From positions 23,054 to 57,714 of the forward strand of contig NZ_JAMQCO010000016.1 of NCBI RefSeq assembly GCF_023702225.1: a stretch of DNA of 34,661 bases. The letters are read 5' to 3'. Shown here piece after piece: positions 7,184 through 16,444 of this stretch. Position 1 is the first letter of the stretch. The number at the start of each line of letters is the position of its first letter. The notes beneath the pieces were generated by a model. The model was not told the origin of the DNA. It worked only from the letters and a program-made list of their open reading frames with translations, and did no database searches. A program made the translations under genes and the position numbers. The DNA comes from Aureimonas altamirensis. Lineage in GTDB: Bacteria; Pseudomonadota; Alphaproteobacteria; Rhizobiales; Rhizobiaceae.

Positions 7184-9637
7184 CTAATTGCCTCGCGGCT
7201 TCGCCCGCGCCGTCGGCGCGGCGAGGGCCGGATCCTCGGGCCAGACATGTTTGGGATATCGCCCGCGCAGGTCGGCGCGCACCTCACGCCAGGAGCCCGC
7301 CCAGAAACCGGGAAGGTCGCGCGTGATCTGGATCGGGCGATGGGCCGGCGACAGGAGTTCCAGTGTCAGCGGCACCCTGTCGCCGGCTATGGCGGGGTGC
7401 CGCGTGATGCCGAACATCTCCTGTACACGCACCGCCAGAACGACCTGCTCGGGCTCGTAGCGCAGAGGCAAGCGCGATCCGGTGGGCGCCTCGTAATGCG
7501 ATGGCGCGAATTCGTCGACCTGCCGGGCCAACTGACCCGGCAGAAGTGAGATGAGGCCCTGCCGCAGCCGCTCCGGCCGCAGGTCCGACAGGCGGGTCGC
7601 ATCCGGATGGAAGGCCATGACCCATTCGTCCAGCCGTTCCATGAGTGCGGCTTCGGCCAGATCCGGCCACGGCTCCCCCAGCGAGGCGTGCAGGAAACGC
7701 AGGCGCTCCAGCAACCGCTCGCCATCCTTGTCCAGCGGCAACAGCCGCATGCCCTCCTGACGGATCGCTTCCGCCAGCGCCGCCTGGACCTGGCCCGCAG
7801 GCGGATTCGGAAGGGGGGATTCCGATAGAACGGCCCGGCCGATCCGGCGTACCCGCCGCGCGCGGACGGCACCGGACGCCGCGTCGAAAAGGACGATATC
7901 CTCGTCGACCGCGCGCTCTTCCGCCAGGGCCGCAAGCTGCCGGCGGTCAAGGCCGATGGCCGAAGTGATGCGCCCGGCTCGCGCCTGTCCCTGCAGTTCG
8001 GCCACCACCAGCCCGGCCGACGCGGCCAGCGTGGAGGCGGCATCCACCTGGCCGCCGCGTCCGCTGGCCAGAAGGAAGTGGCCATGCGCCCCCCGCGCCA
8101 CCGCGACGCGGTCGGTATAGGCGACGGCCAGCAGGCGTCCCGCATCGGCATCCTCGATGTCGCCGGGCGCGCCGGCCTGCCGTGCCAGGCGTTCGGCCAG
8201 GCCGCGCGCGGCGTTGCCACGCGGGGACCGATCGGTGCGCCAGCGCCGGTGCCGCTCCGCCAGGTCCGGGTCGTTGCCGCCCAGGCCACGCTCGGTCAGA
8301 AGAACGGCCAGCTCCGCCGCGAGGCGGCGCGGCTGGCCCGCGCCGGCGCGGATGACCATCGTGCCGAGGCGCGGCGGCAGCCCCACCTGCCTCAGTTCGC
8401 GTCCGATTTCCGTCGGCCGGCCATCGGCATCGAGGGCGCCGAGTTCGCGCAACAGAAGACGGGCTTCGGCAAGCGCCGGCTTGGGCGGCGCATCGAGGAA
8501 TCGCAGCTCGGTCGGATCCCCGACCCCGAAGGCCGCACAGTCGAGGAGCAGGCCGGACAGATCCGTGGACAGGATTTCAGGCGGATCGAAAGCCGGAAGC
8601 GCGTTCGTCTGTTCCGCACGCCAGAGTCGGATGGCCGTGCCCGGCCCGGTTCGCCCGGCGCGGCCGGCCCGCTGCGTCGCGGCGGCGCGCGATACCGGCA
8701 CGGTCTCCAGCCGCGACAGGCCGCTGGCCGGCTCGAACACGGGCCGTCGCGCAAGGCCGCTGTCGATGACCACCGTGACGCCGTCGATGGTGATCGAGGT
8801 TTCCGCGATGGACGTGGCCAGAACCACCTTGCGGCGGCCGGGCGGTGCCGGGCGGATTGCCAGGTCCTGGTCGGATGTCGCCAGCGCGCCGTAAAGCGGT
8901 GCCAGCATGACGTCCGGCGGAACGCATCCTTCCAGCCGTTCGCGCACCCGCTCGATCTCCCGCTGGCCGGGCAGGAAGGCGAGGATACTCCCCGGCACGT
9001 CGCGCAGCGTCTGACGGACGACGTCGGCGACGGCGTCCTCGAGACGCTCCGTGCCGTTCCTGTCGCGGTTTCGTATGTCCACCGGAAAGCTCCGGCCCAG
9101 CGTTTCGATGACCGGGGCGTCGCCCAGCAGCGTGGCGACGCGCGCGCCGTCCAGCGTCGCCGACATGACCAGGATCGCAAGATCTTCCCGCAGGGCGGCC
9201 TGCACGTCGAGCGCGAGCGCAAGTCCGAAATCGGCGTCCAGGGAGCGCTCGTGGAATTCGTCGAACAGCACGGCGGAAACGCCCGAAAGCTCGGGATCGG
9301 ACAGGATCAGCCGCGTGAAGACGCCTTCCGTCACCACCTCGATGCGGGTAGCGGCGGAGACCCGTGTATCCAGCCTCATCCGCCAGCCGACCGTTTCGCC
9401 GACCGCCTCGCCCAGAAGCGAGGCCATGCGGGTTGCCGCGGCGCGTGCGGCGATGCGCCGGGGCTGGACAAGGATGATGCGCCCCGCAAGGTCCGGCTGC
9501 CGGATCAGGTGCAGCGGCACCATGGTCGTCTTGCCGGCGCCGGGCGGGGCTACCAGCACCGCGCGTCGCACCGTGCGCAACGCTGCCTCGACATCCGCCA
9601 GAACCGCCTCTACGGGCAGCTTTTCCTGCAGGATCAT
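7184..9637 (-). CDS. hrpB: ATP-dependent helicase HrpB
   Basis: DEAH-box (SF2) RNA/DNA helicase of the bacterial HrpB family. It is cytoplasmic and its physiological role is not well defined. The 817-residue length is normal for HrpB. Motifs are Walker A GAGKT (33-37), DEFH box (126-129), SAT (159-161) and motif VI QRAGRAGRTGPG (about 322-333), followed by the HrpB-specific C-terminal region. I start it at the ATG 9637 (MILQEKLPVEAVLADVEAAL), which matches the family N-terminus. The open frame runs on upstream but is there the shadow of the preceding gene. That gene's stop overlaps this start in an ATGA, so the two are probably translated in coupled fashion. Confidence 0.96.
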   Translation of the reverse strand: MILQEKLPVEAVLADVEAALRTVRRAVLVAPPGAGKTTMVPLHLIRQPDLAGRIILVQPRRIAARAAATRMASLLGEAVGETVGWRMRLDTRVSAATRIEVVTEGVFTRLILSDPELSGVSAVLFDEFHERSLDADFGLALALDVQAALREDLAILVMSATLDGARVATLLGDAPVIETLGRSFPVDIRNRDRNGTERLEDAVADVVRQTLRDVPGSILAFLPGQREIERVRERLEGCVPPDVMLAPLYGALATSDQDLAIRPAPPGRRKVVLATSIAETSITIDGVTVVIDSGLARRPVFEPASGLSRLETVPVSRAAATQRAGRAGRTGPGTAIRLWRAEQTNALPAFDPPEILSTDLSGLLLDCAAFGVGDPTELRFLDAPPKPALAEARLLLRELGALDADGRPTEIGRELRQVGLPPRLGTMVIRAGAGQPRRLAAELAVLLTERGLGGNDPDLAERHRRWRTDRSPRGNAARGLAERLARQAGAPGDIEDADAGRLLAVAYTDRVAVARGAHGHFLLASGRGGQVDAASTLAASAGLVVAELQGQARAGRITSAIGLDRRQLAALAEERAVDEDIVLFDAASGAVRARRVRRIGRAVLSESPLPNPPAGQVQAALAEAIRQEGMRLLPLDKDGERLLERLRFLHASLGEPWPDLAEAALMERLDEWVMAFHPDATRLSDLRPERLRQGLISLLPGQLARQVDEFAPSHYEAPTGSRLPLRYEPEQVVLAVRVQEMFGITRHPAIAGDRVPLTLELLSPAHRPIQITRDLPGFWAGSWREVRADLRGRYPKHVWPEDPALAAPTARAKPRGN

Positions 9638-10839
9638 CGGGCTGCCAGATGCTCCGGGACCCGCTCGTCCAGCCATTCCATCCAGCTGTAGTGCGGTCGC
9701 GGGATGGCCAGGCCCGACATGCGCGGCGACCCGCTGCGCATCAGGGCGCGCAGATCCTGCGCTTCCTGCTGTGGCAGGCGGGAAGGATCGAGGATCGTGG
9801 CGTCGCCCCACATGGCGGGATCGGCCTTTCGGATCTGCGCGACGGGAGACAGCATGAAATCCGCCGCCACGAGAGCGGCTTCCGGGGCGGCGGCATCGGC
9901 GGCCACCGCCAGGAAATGGGTATCGGTCACTTCGCCATTGGCGAAACCGAACCCTTCCACGCCCTCGGGCCATCTTCCGCCGGCCCTTCCGGCGGCACCG
10001 GCCAGCAGATTGAAATCGGCGATCATGTCGACCTCGCCGCGTGCGAGAAGGTCGCGCGCCTCGGCTTCCGAACGCGGAAAGCTTTGCCCCTCCTGCCAAA
10101 GCAACGGGCGGATTTCGTCCAGCCAGGCGAAAAGCGGTGCGGCGACGGCGTCGGCGTCGGCAGCCGCGATCGGCCGATCCAGCACGGACGGGTCCTCGGC
10201 AAGGCTGCGCAGGACCTCTTCCACGAAGGCCGCCCCGGCAGGGGTGGCCGGATCTGGAAAGGCGAACCGGCCGGGATTGGCGCGGGCGTAGGTGAGGAGG
10301 GCGGCCGGCGAATCGGGCCGCGACGCCGTTGCCGCGCCGTTGGCGTAGAGCGTCAGGCTGCGCTTGCCCCACGGGACGGCGCTGTAATGGGTAGGCAGCC
10401 CTGCGGCGATGATGACGGAAGGCGTGCCCGCCCTGTCGACGAAATGCCAGTTCGGCAACCTGTAGGCGTAGCGCTCGGGCAGGAGCTGCGTGCGTCGCGC
10501 CTCGGCCACCGCGCGCGAGCCCAGCGCGGCCATGTCGATGCCGGATTCGTCCCCGGCGCCGAGCGCGTCGAGCAGCGTTCGCTGCGAGGGAAAATCCACG
10601 ATCTCCAGCCGGATGCCGTAGAGCCGCTCGAGCTCGCCGCCGGCCCAGTCGAGAAAGCGCTGCTGCCCCGCGCTTCCGCCGGCAAGGCCAAGGCGCACCG
10701 TGCCGCCCTGCGCCGCGGTCGCGATCGCCGGCCAGTCCTTCAGGTCGGGCAGGGCCGCGGCCGGCGCGGCTATCGCAAAGGTCAGTATGGCGGCAAGGAC
10801 GGCGCGGCGGAACGGCATGGCGAGCTTTCGACAGGTCAT
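9634..10839 (-). CDS. YnjB-like ABC transporter substrate-binding protein (orphan)
   Basis: Secreted solute-binding protein of 401 residues, resembling the YnjB/COG4134 and ThiB-like cluster D receptors. A basic N-terminus and hydrophobic segment (about 8-29, ending APAAA) form a signal peptide. Later landmarks are GTVRLGLAGGSAGQQRFLDW, VPWGKRSLTLYANG, GRFAFPDPATPAGAAF and a C-terminal YSWMEWLDERVPEHL. The start at 10839 (ATG) is uncertain, because a second in-frame ATG at 10818 would still give a signal peptide and neither has a strong ribosome site. No permease or ATPase gene accompanies it, and instead it overlaps hrpB by four bases. The ligand is unknown. In E. coli the ynjBCD relatives are thought to move thiamine-like or other small solutes, without firm proof. 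Confidence 0.8.
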   Translation of the reverse strand: MTCRKLAMPFRRAVLAAILTFAIAAPAAALPDLKDWPAIATAAQGGTVRLGLAGGSAGQQRFLDWAGGELERLYGIRLEIVDFPSQRTLLDALGAGDESGIDMAALGSRAVAEARRTQLLPERYAYRLPNWHFVDRAGTPSVIIAAGLPTHYSAVPWGKRSLTLYANGAATASRPDSPAALLTYARANPGRFAFPDPATPAGAAFVEEVLRSLAEDPSVLDRPIAAADADAVAAPLFAWLDEIRPLLWQEGQSFPRSEAEARDLLARGEVDMIADFNLLAGAAGRAGGRWPEGVEGFGFANGEVTDTHFLAVAADAAAPEAALVAADFMLSPVAQIRKADPAMWGDATILDPSRLPQQEAQDLRALMRSGSPRMSGLAIPRPHYSWMEWLDERVPEHLAAR

Positions 10840-10964
10840 CGGATTATCCGGGCAGAGATGGGCTTTTCATGCATCGGCGTCAAAGACAATGCCCATCGAA
10901 TGGCTTTTCACGATGGGCCTCACCATCTAAAGCACTCCTGGATACGAGCCTGCGGGGACCGAGC

Positions 10965-11723
10965 ATGACGGACAGCGAGATCAAGGATGCACGCCCCGCG
11001 CTGGTGTTGACGGGTGCGTCGCGCGGCATCGGCCACGCGACCGTCAAACGCTTCTCTCGGGAGGGGTGGCGCGTCATCACCTGTTCGCGGCAAGATTTCT
11101 CGGCCGATTGCCCGTGGCCGGCGGGGCCCGAAGACCACATCCGCGTCGATCTGTCCGATCCGGAAGATGTCGGCTATGCGGTGTCCGAAATCCGGCGGCG
11201 GCTGGAAGCCAATGGCGGCCGGCTGCAGGCCCTCGTCAACAATGCCGCCATCTCGCCCAAGATGAAGGGCGGCGAGCGGATGGACTCCATCAAGACGCCG
11301 ATGCATGTCTGGCGCGACGTGTTCCAGGTCAATTTCTTCGCGCCGATCATGCTGGCGCGCGGCCTCTACTCCGAACTGCATGCCGCCGGGGGATCGGTGG
11401 TCAACGTCACCTCCATCGTCGGCAGCCGCGTGCATCCCTTCGCGGGGACGGCCTATGCCACGTCCAAGGCCGCCCTGGCCTCGCTGACGCGCGAGATGGC
11501 TGCCGACTTCGGCCCGGCCGGCATACGCGTCAACGCGATCGCCCCCGGCGAGATCGATACAGCGATCCTGTCGCCGGGCACGGAGAAGATCGTCGAGACG
11601 ATCCCCCTTCGCCGCCTCGGCAAGACCGCCGAAGTGGCCGATATCATCTATTTCCTGTGCTCCGGGCAGTCGTCCTACGTCAACGGCGCGGAAATCCACA
11701 TCAATGGCGGCCAGCACGTCTGA
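10965..11723 (+). CDS. SDR-family NAD(P)-dependent oxidoreductase
   Basis: Classical short-chain dehydrogenase/reductase of 252 residues. Features in order are the cofactor loop TGASRGIG (16-23), NNAA (92-95), a catalytic Ser near 150, Tyr164 and Lys168 (YATSK), the structural segment IRVNAIAPGEIDTAI, and the ending SSYVNGAEIHINGGQHV typical of FabG-like proteins. It resembles 3-oxoacyl-ACP reductase relatives, but no fatty-acid genes are nearby, so the substrate is unknown. I chose the ATG at 10965 with GGGGA upstream. An in-frame ATG at 10869 would add 32 residues absent from the family. It faces hdeD-like with only seven bases between the stops. Confidence 0.92.
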   Translation: MTDSEIKDARPALVLTGASRGIGHATVKRFSREGWRVITCSRQDFSADCPWPAGPEDHIRVDLSDPEDVGYAVSEIRRRLEANGGRLQALVNNAAISPKMKGGERMDSIKTPMHVWRDVFQVNFFAPIMLARGLYSELHAAGGSVVNVTSIVGSRVHPFAGTAYATSKAALASLTREMAADFGPAGIRVNAIAPGEIDTAILSPGTEKIVETIPLRRLGKTAEVADIIYFLCSGQSSYVNGAEIHINGGQHV

Positions 11724-11730
11724 GCCGGCA

Positions 11731-12330
11731 TCAGGCGGAGGGTGCGCCGCGCCGCGCGTCGAGGGCCGCGAACAGAAGGCCGACGCCCGAGAAGATGAAG
11801 GATATGCCAAGATAGACGCCGACCGCCCAGACCGCGGTGCCGGGAAGGCCGAGCACCAGCAGGGCGGCAAGCACGAGGTTGAGGATGCCGGTCAGCACCA
11901 GCGCCCACCAGCCGCCCCGGCTGCCGGAGCGGACGGCCCTGGCCAGAGCGAACTCCAGGAAGGCCGAGAGCACGAAATAGGTGGCCAGCATCCAGGTCAG
12001 CGTGACCGCGCCGGCGAACGGATCGTAGACGATGACGGCGCCGAGGATCGTCACCAGAACCGCAAGGGCGAGGCTGGACCAGAAGCCGGAATGCCGGCGC
12101 GCCTGGAAGGCGGCGACGATGCCGATGACGCCGCCGATGATCAGCAGCCAGCCGAAGAACAGGGTGGAAGCCAGGGTGGCGGCAAGCGGCGCCATCAGCG
12201 CCAGGACGCCGACCACCAGCAGCAGCACGCCTTGGAAGGCATAGGCCTTCCAATGCTCGTGCAGCTCCGTTCGGAAGCGGGATTCCATGTTGCGGGAAAT
12301 GTCTTCACGATCATCGGTCGGTATCGTCAT
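11731..12330 (-). CDS. HdeD-family (DUF308) membrane protein
   Basis: Inner-membrane protein of 199 residues with about six hydrophobic helices between residues 30 and 190. One example is FQGVLLLVVGVLALMAP, a typical first HdeD helix, and another is FFGWLLIIGGVIGIVAAFQA. Family members are linked to acid or general stress tolerance in E. coli, but their mechanism is unknown. The N-terminal ~28 residues are charged and cytoplasmic. The DUF2218 and Bug-receptor genes lie upstream in the same direction with gaps under 100 bases, so the three could share a transcript. Confidence 0.86.
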   Translation of the reverse strand: MTIPTDDREDISRNMESRFRTELHEHWKAYAFQGVLLLVVGVLALMAPLAATLASTLFFGWLLIIGGVIGIVAAFQARRHSGFWSSLALAVLVTILGAVIVYDPFAGAVTLTWMLATYFVLSAFLEFALARAVRSGSRGGWWALVLTGILNLVLAALLVLGLPGTAVWAVGVYLGISFIFSGVGLLFAALDARRGAPSA

Positions 12331-12421
12331 GTCCTGCCTGCCCTCTGTTGCGGCCCCATGGCCCCTTCAAGCCACCCTTGTCGAAATGGTCCGGGCCGTG
12401 CGCCTGTAAAGGGCGCGGCGC

Positions 12422-12709
12422 TCAGCTCCAGTCTGCCTTCAAGGGCGCCTCGCGAAACGCGAAACGGTCGAGATGCTCGACGATAACGGTTTTCATCCGC
12501 TCCAGCGCCTCCGGCTCCGGGGCGTCGACGGCGATCGTCAGGCCCTCCGGGTCGGCGGAAAGACGGGCGACGGCGCCGTTCGGAAAGGGAACCGTTCCCT
12601 GGTTTTCGTCGAAGGTGACGTCGAACTTGTGCGCCCAGTGCTTGCAGAGCTGCTGCAGATAGCGGCTGGCGCTGGCGGTCTCGATGCGGCCCGTGGAGGA
12701 TGTGGACAT
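12422..12709 (-). CDS. DUF2218-domain protein
   Basis: Soluble protein of 95 residues that is one complete DUF2218 domain: GRIETASASRYLQQLCKHWAHKF, then a strand pattern around GTVPFPNGAVARLSADPEGLTIAV, then a closing helix EALERMKTVIVEHLDRFAFRE. Actinobacterial and proteobacterial relatives are often found beside siderophore-type or iron genes, but none are visible here, so no function is assigned. The start ATG (12709) is the only reasonable one. It lies between the HdeD-like and Bug-receptor genes. Confidence 0.85.
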   Translation of the reverse strand: MSTSSTGRIETASASRYLQQLCKHWAHKFDVTFDENQGTVPFPNGAVARLSADPEGLTIAVDAPEPEALERMKTVIVEHLDRFAFREAPLKADWS

Positions 12710-12775
12710 GATGTGTCTTCCCGTTTGTCGGCCAGACGGGCACTGGTGCGCCCGTCCGCGTGGTGATGCGCCTGT

Positions 12776-13759
12776 CTACTCGATCCGCGCGCCGGAGGCT
12801 TCTACGACGGGCCTCCAGCGCTCGACCTCGGTCTTCACGTGCTCGCCCAGTTCCTCGGGCGTGGAGCCGACGATCTGCGCGCCGACCTCGGCAAGGCGCT
12901 TCTGCACCTCCGGATCCTGGATCGCCTTGTTGGCGGCCTCGTTGAGGCGGGCGATCGCCTCGGGCGGGGTGCCGGCCGGAGCGAAGAGGGCGTTCCAGCT
13001 GTTGGTTTCGTAGCCGGGAACCCCGGCCTCTTCCATGGTCGGAATATCCGGGAAGTTCGGTGCGCGCTCCTTGGTGGTGACCGCCAGCGCACGAAGCTGG
13101 CCCGAGCGGATCGGTTCGGTCGAGGAGGGCAGATTGTCGAAGGAGATCGGCACCGCGCCGCCGATCACGTCCACGAGCGCCGGGCCGGAGCCCTGATACG
13201 GCACGTGAATGATGTCGACGCCCGCCATCGACTTGAAGAGCTCGCCGGACAGATGCAGCGGCGTGCCGTTGCCGGACGAAGCATAGGCATATTCACCCGG
13301 CTTTTCCTTCAGGAGCGCGATCAGCTCCTCGACGTTCTGGGCCGGGAACTGCGGGTTGACCGTCAGGACGTTCGGCACCGTCACGAGCCAGGCCACCGGG
13401 TCGAAATCCTCGACCGGGTCGAAGGGCGGGTTGGCGTAGAGCGAGGCGCTGAGCGCGTGCGTCGCGATGGTTCCCATCAGGATCGTATAGCCGTCGGGCT
13501 GCGCCTGTGCGACCGCCGTCGCCCCCAGCATCCCGCCGGCGCCGCCGCGATTGTCCACCAGCACCTGCTGCCCGAGCTCCTGGCTCATTCGCTGCGCGAC
13601 GATACGGGCGACGAGGTCGGTCGAGCCGCCCGCCGCGAAGGGAACGACCATCGTCACCGGTTGCGTCGGAAACTCCGATTGCGCAGCGGCCGGGGCCGCA
13701 CCGGCGGCAACCAGCGCCATCAGGGCGACGGCGTGACGGGTAATGGATCTCATAAGCAC
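12776..13759 (-). CDS. Bug/TctC-family tripartite tricarboxylate transporter receptor (orphan)
   Basis: Periplasmic solute receptor of 327 residues. A signal peptide ends near AAAQS. The Bug-family core follows: PVTMVVPFAAGGSTDLVARIVAQRMS, LVDNRGGAGGMLGA, DGYTILMGT, HVPYQGSGPALVDVIGGAVPISF and GTPPEAIARLNEAA. Such receptors bind carboxylates (citrate, pyroglutamate, nicotinate and others) for TctA/TctB permeases or for signalling. No tctA/tctB lies in the window, so it is an orphan, as is common for this expanded family. I prefer the GTG at 13759, because AGGAGG (13772-13767) sits seven bases before it. The ATG at 13753 would have a 13-base gap. Confidence 0.92.
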   Translation of the reverse strand: MLMRSITRHAVALMALVAAGAAPAAAQSEFPTQPVTMVVPFAAGGSTDLVARIVAQRMSQELGQQVLVDNRGGAGGMLGATAVAQAQPDGYTILMGTIATHALSASLYANPPFDPVEDFDPVAWLVTVPNVLTVNPQFPAQNVEELIALLKEKPGEYAYASSGNGTPLHLSGELFKSMAGVDIIHVPYQGSGPALVDVIGGAVPISFDNLPSSTEPIRSGQLRALAVTTKERAPNFPDIPTMEEAGVPGYETNSWNALFAPAGTPPEAIARLNEAANKAIQDPEVQKRLAEVGAQIVGSTPEELGEHVKTEVERWRPVVEASGARIE

Positions 13760-13936
13760 TAATGCTCCTCCTCAAACTCCTCATGGAACTTTTGATTGTG
13801 CGACATGCGTGGCCCGGCGGCAACAGCCGGCTTGGTCATTCGATAACGACCCGTTAAACCGCCATATTTACGCTGCAACGCGAAGGTCGCGCCTCTTGTC
13901 GGCGCAGGCAATTTCAATCGTGTCGAAGGGGTAGCC

Positions 13937-16411
13937 ATGGGTCTGGGACGGAAGGAGCCACGGATCGAGCCGACTTTCGGGGATTCCCGGGAGACGCGCG
14001 GGAGCGACGGCTTCCGCGTATCGGCGGACGACCGTGCCGTCCAGCCCGGAGCCTCCCGCAAGGACCGGGGCGAGCGCAAGGCCTCCCGCAAGCCTCCGCG
14101 CGGCGGCGGTGGCGGTGGCAGCGGCCGCGGCGGCCGCAGGACGCGTCGCCGGCGTTCCCCGCTGGCACGGCTTGCCAACCTTCTCTTCATGCTCGGCTTC
14201 TGGGGCATGATCGCGGCGGCCGGTGTGGTCGGCTACTTCGCCATGACGCTGCCACAGGAAGCCTGGGTCGTGCCGGACCGTCCGCCCAACGTGCGGATCG
14301 TGTCCGTATCGGGCGATCTCCTGGCCAATCGCGGCGTCACGGGCGGCGAGGCGCTGGCGCTCGACCAGATGAGCCCATATCTGCCGAAGGCCGTGATGGC
14401 CATCGAGGACAGGCGATTCTATTCGCATCTCGGCGTCGACCCGGTGGGAATCGTCCGCGCGGCCGTCACCAACTTCACGGCCGGCGGCACCGTGCAGGGC
14501 GGCTCGACCCTGACGCAGCAGCTGGCCAAGAACGTCTTCCTGACGCCGGAGCAGACCCTGCGCCGCAAGGTGCAGGAGGCGATCCTGGCACTGTGGCTGG
14601 AACAGCGCTTCTCCAAGGACCAGATCCTCGAAATGTACCTGAACCGGGTCTTCTTCGGCTCGGGTGCGACGGGCGCGCAGGCTGCCGCACGGCGCTATTT
14701 CGACAAGAATGCGAGCGAGTTGACCTTGAGCGAATCCGCCATGCTGGCCGGCCTTCTCAAGGCGCCCTCGACGTTGAACCCGGTGCGCAATCCGGAGGCC
14801 GCCAAGGCGCGGGCCGACGTGGTGCTGAGCGCCATGCTGGATGCCGGCTATATCACGGAGGCGGAGTACAAGGCCGCGCTGTCCGAGGAGCCGACGAAGC
14901 CCAAGAGCTTCTGGACGGGGGCCGAGCATTACGCCGCCGACATGGTGATGCGGGACATCAAGGGTCTCGTCGGCGAGGAGATCAAGGACGACGTCATCGT
15001 GGAGACGACGATCGACCTGCCGCTCGAGAAGGCCGCCGAGGAGGCGATCCGGCACACGGTGGACACCGCCACCCAGAACGTCACGCAAGGCGCGCTCGTG
15101 TCCATCGACGGTACCGGGGCCATCCGCGCCATCGTCGGCGGACGCGACTATGCCGAAAGCCAGTTCAACCGCGCCGTCGATGCGCGCCGCCAGCCCGGCT
15201 CCGCCTTCAAACCCTTCGTCTACGAGACGGCCCTGGAATTCGGCTGGCGGCCCGAGAGCATGATGGTCGACCAGCCGGTTCATATCGGCAACTGGTCGCC
15301 GTCCAATTACGACAACAAGTTCCGCGGGCCGGTCACGATGGCGCAGGCCGTCGCCCAGTCGCTCAACACGACGGCGGCGGCGCTGACGGCGGAGCTCGGC
15401 CCCAAGACGGTGATCGAGACGGCGACCTCCATGGGGATCACGTCGCCCATGGCCGAAAACGCGTCCATCGCACTCGGAACGGCCGAAGTGTCGCTGGTGG
15501 AACTGACGGGCGCCTTCGCACCCTTCGCCAATGGCGGCTATCGCGCCACGCCGCATCTGGTGAACCGGGTGACCACGGTGGACGGCGAAGTGCTGTACGA
15601 GCGTCCGTCCGAGGTTCCGCCCGTCATCGTCACCTCTGACATCGCCGGAATGATGAACGCGATGCTGACCCGGGTGGTGACGTCCGGTACGGGGCGCCGC
15701 GCCGCGCTGGACGGCTGGCAGGTCGCCGGCAAGACCGGAACGACGCAGGACTTCAAGGACGCCTGGTTCGTCGGCTACACGGCCAACCTTACCACCGGCG
15801 TCTGGCTCGGCAACGACAACGGCAAGCCGATGCGCAAGGTGACGGGCGGCTCGCTCCCCGCGGATGCCTGGAAGGCCTACATGAAGGTCGCGCATGAGGG
15901 GCTGCCGCCGACGCCCCTGCCTGGCAACTACGTGATCGGGGGCGAACATGGCGAAGTGCCGATGGCCGCGAATCAACCCGGCGCAGGCGGTCTGCCCGTG
16001 CAGGGAGGGCAGCCGGTGCAGGGCGGCGGCGAAGCGCCGCGCGCCACCTATGTCGACGAATACGGAAACCTTCTCGACCAGTACGGCAACATGATGCCGA
16101 ACCAGCCGCCTTCGCAGGCCGAGATGCAGGCGGGCGGCGGCTACGAACAGCCGGCAGCCGGTTCCGCGGCATCCGTGGCGCCGCCGCCCGGCGCACCGAT
16201 GCCGCAGCAGCAGGCGCGGCAGGATCCGTATGGCGACGGGTATTACGGCGGCCCGCCCCCCGTCTACGGAGAGGGTTCGGGCGATGTCCTGGAAGGGCCG
16301 GCGCGTGTCGTCCGCCAGGATCAGCTTCCTCCGGACGCCGTGCTGGAAGGCCCCGCCCAGGGGGGCCGCGCATCCGACCGTTCCCTCTTCCGGGGCCTCT
16401 TCGGCGGCTGA
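13937..16411 (+). CDS. Class A penicillin-binding protein (PBP1A-type transglycosylase/transpeptidase)
   Basis: Bifunctional peptidoglycan synthase of 824 residues. The cytoplasmic N-terminus (1-76) is basic with a Gly-rich block near 55-66, and a single membrane anchor covers about 77-103. The GT51 glycosyltransferase domain contains Glu157 in AIEDRRFYSHLG and GGSTLTQQLAKN (188-199). The transpeptidase domain has Ser422-x-x-Lys425 (SAFK), Ser475-x-Asn477 and Lys599-Thr-Gly (KTGTTQDFKDAWFVGYT), so all catalytic motifs are intact. The last ~160 residues are low-complexity, rich in Gly, Pro, Gln and Tyr. A GAAGGGG site precedes the ATG at 13937. Divergent from the Bug gene and 190 bases before dnaK. 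It could be called PBP1a or PBP1c-like by different pipelines. Confidence 0.94.
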   Translation: MGLGRKEPRIEPTFGDSRETRGSDGFRVSADDRAVQPGASRKDRGERKASRKPPRGGGGGGSGRGGRRTRRRRSPLARLANLLFMLGFWGMIAAAGVVGYFAMTLPQEAWVVPDRPPNVRIVSVSGDLLANRGVTGGEALALDQMSPYLPKAVMAIEDRRFYSHLGVDPVGIVRAAVTNFTAGGTVQGGSTLTQQLAKNVFLTPEQTLRRKVQEAILALWLEQRFSKDQILEMYLNRVFFGSGATGAQAAARRYFDKNASELTLSESAMLAGLLKAPSTLNPVRNPEAAKARADVVLSAMLDAGYITEAEYKAALSEEPTKPKSFWTGAEHYAADMVMRDIKGLVGEEIKDDVIVETTIDLPLEKAAEEAIRHTVDTATQNVTQGALVSIDGTGAIRAIVGGRDYAESQFNRAVDARRQPGSAFKPFVYETALEFGWRPESMMVDQPVHIGNWSPSNYDNKFRGPVTMAQAVAQSLNTTAAALTAELGPKTVIETATSMGITSPMAENASIALGTAEVSLVELTGAFAPFANGGYRATPHLVNRVTTVDGEVLYERPSEVPPVIVTSDIAGMMNAMLTRVVTSGTGRRAALDGWQVAGKTGTTQDFKDAWFVGYTANLTTGVWLGNDNGKPMRKVTGGSLPADAWKAYMKVAHEGLPPTPLPGNYVIGGEHGEVPMAANQPGAGGLPVQGGQPVQGGGEAPRATYVDEYGNLLDQYGNMMPNQPPSQAEMQAGGGYEQPAAGSAASVAPPPGAPMPQQQARQDPYGDGYYGGPPPVYGEGSGDVLEGPARVVRQDQLPPDAVLEGPAQGGRASDRSLFRGLFGG

Positions 16412-16444
16412 CCGCCGGCTCGTAAACAGGATGTGATCCAGCGC

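Noticed and set aside
9638-10372. N-terminal extension of the hrpB frame
   Set aside because: The extension is an out-of-frame reading of the YnjB-like gene. HrpB homology begins at the ATG 9637 that overlaps that gene's stop.
13868-15976. Open frame of about 700 codons antisense to the penicillin-binding protein
   Set aside because: Mirror frame of a gene with all catalytic motifs intact. The product has no recognisable domain.
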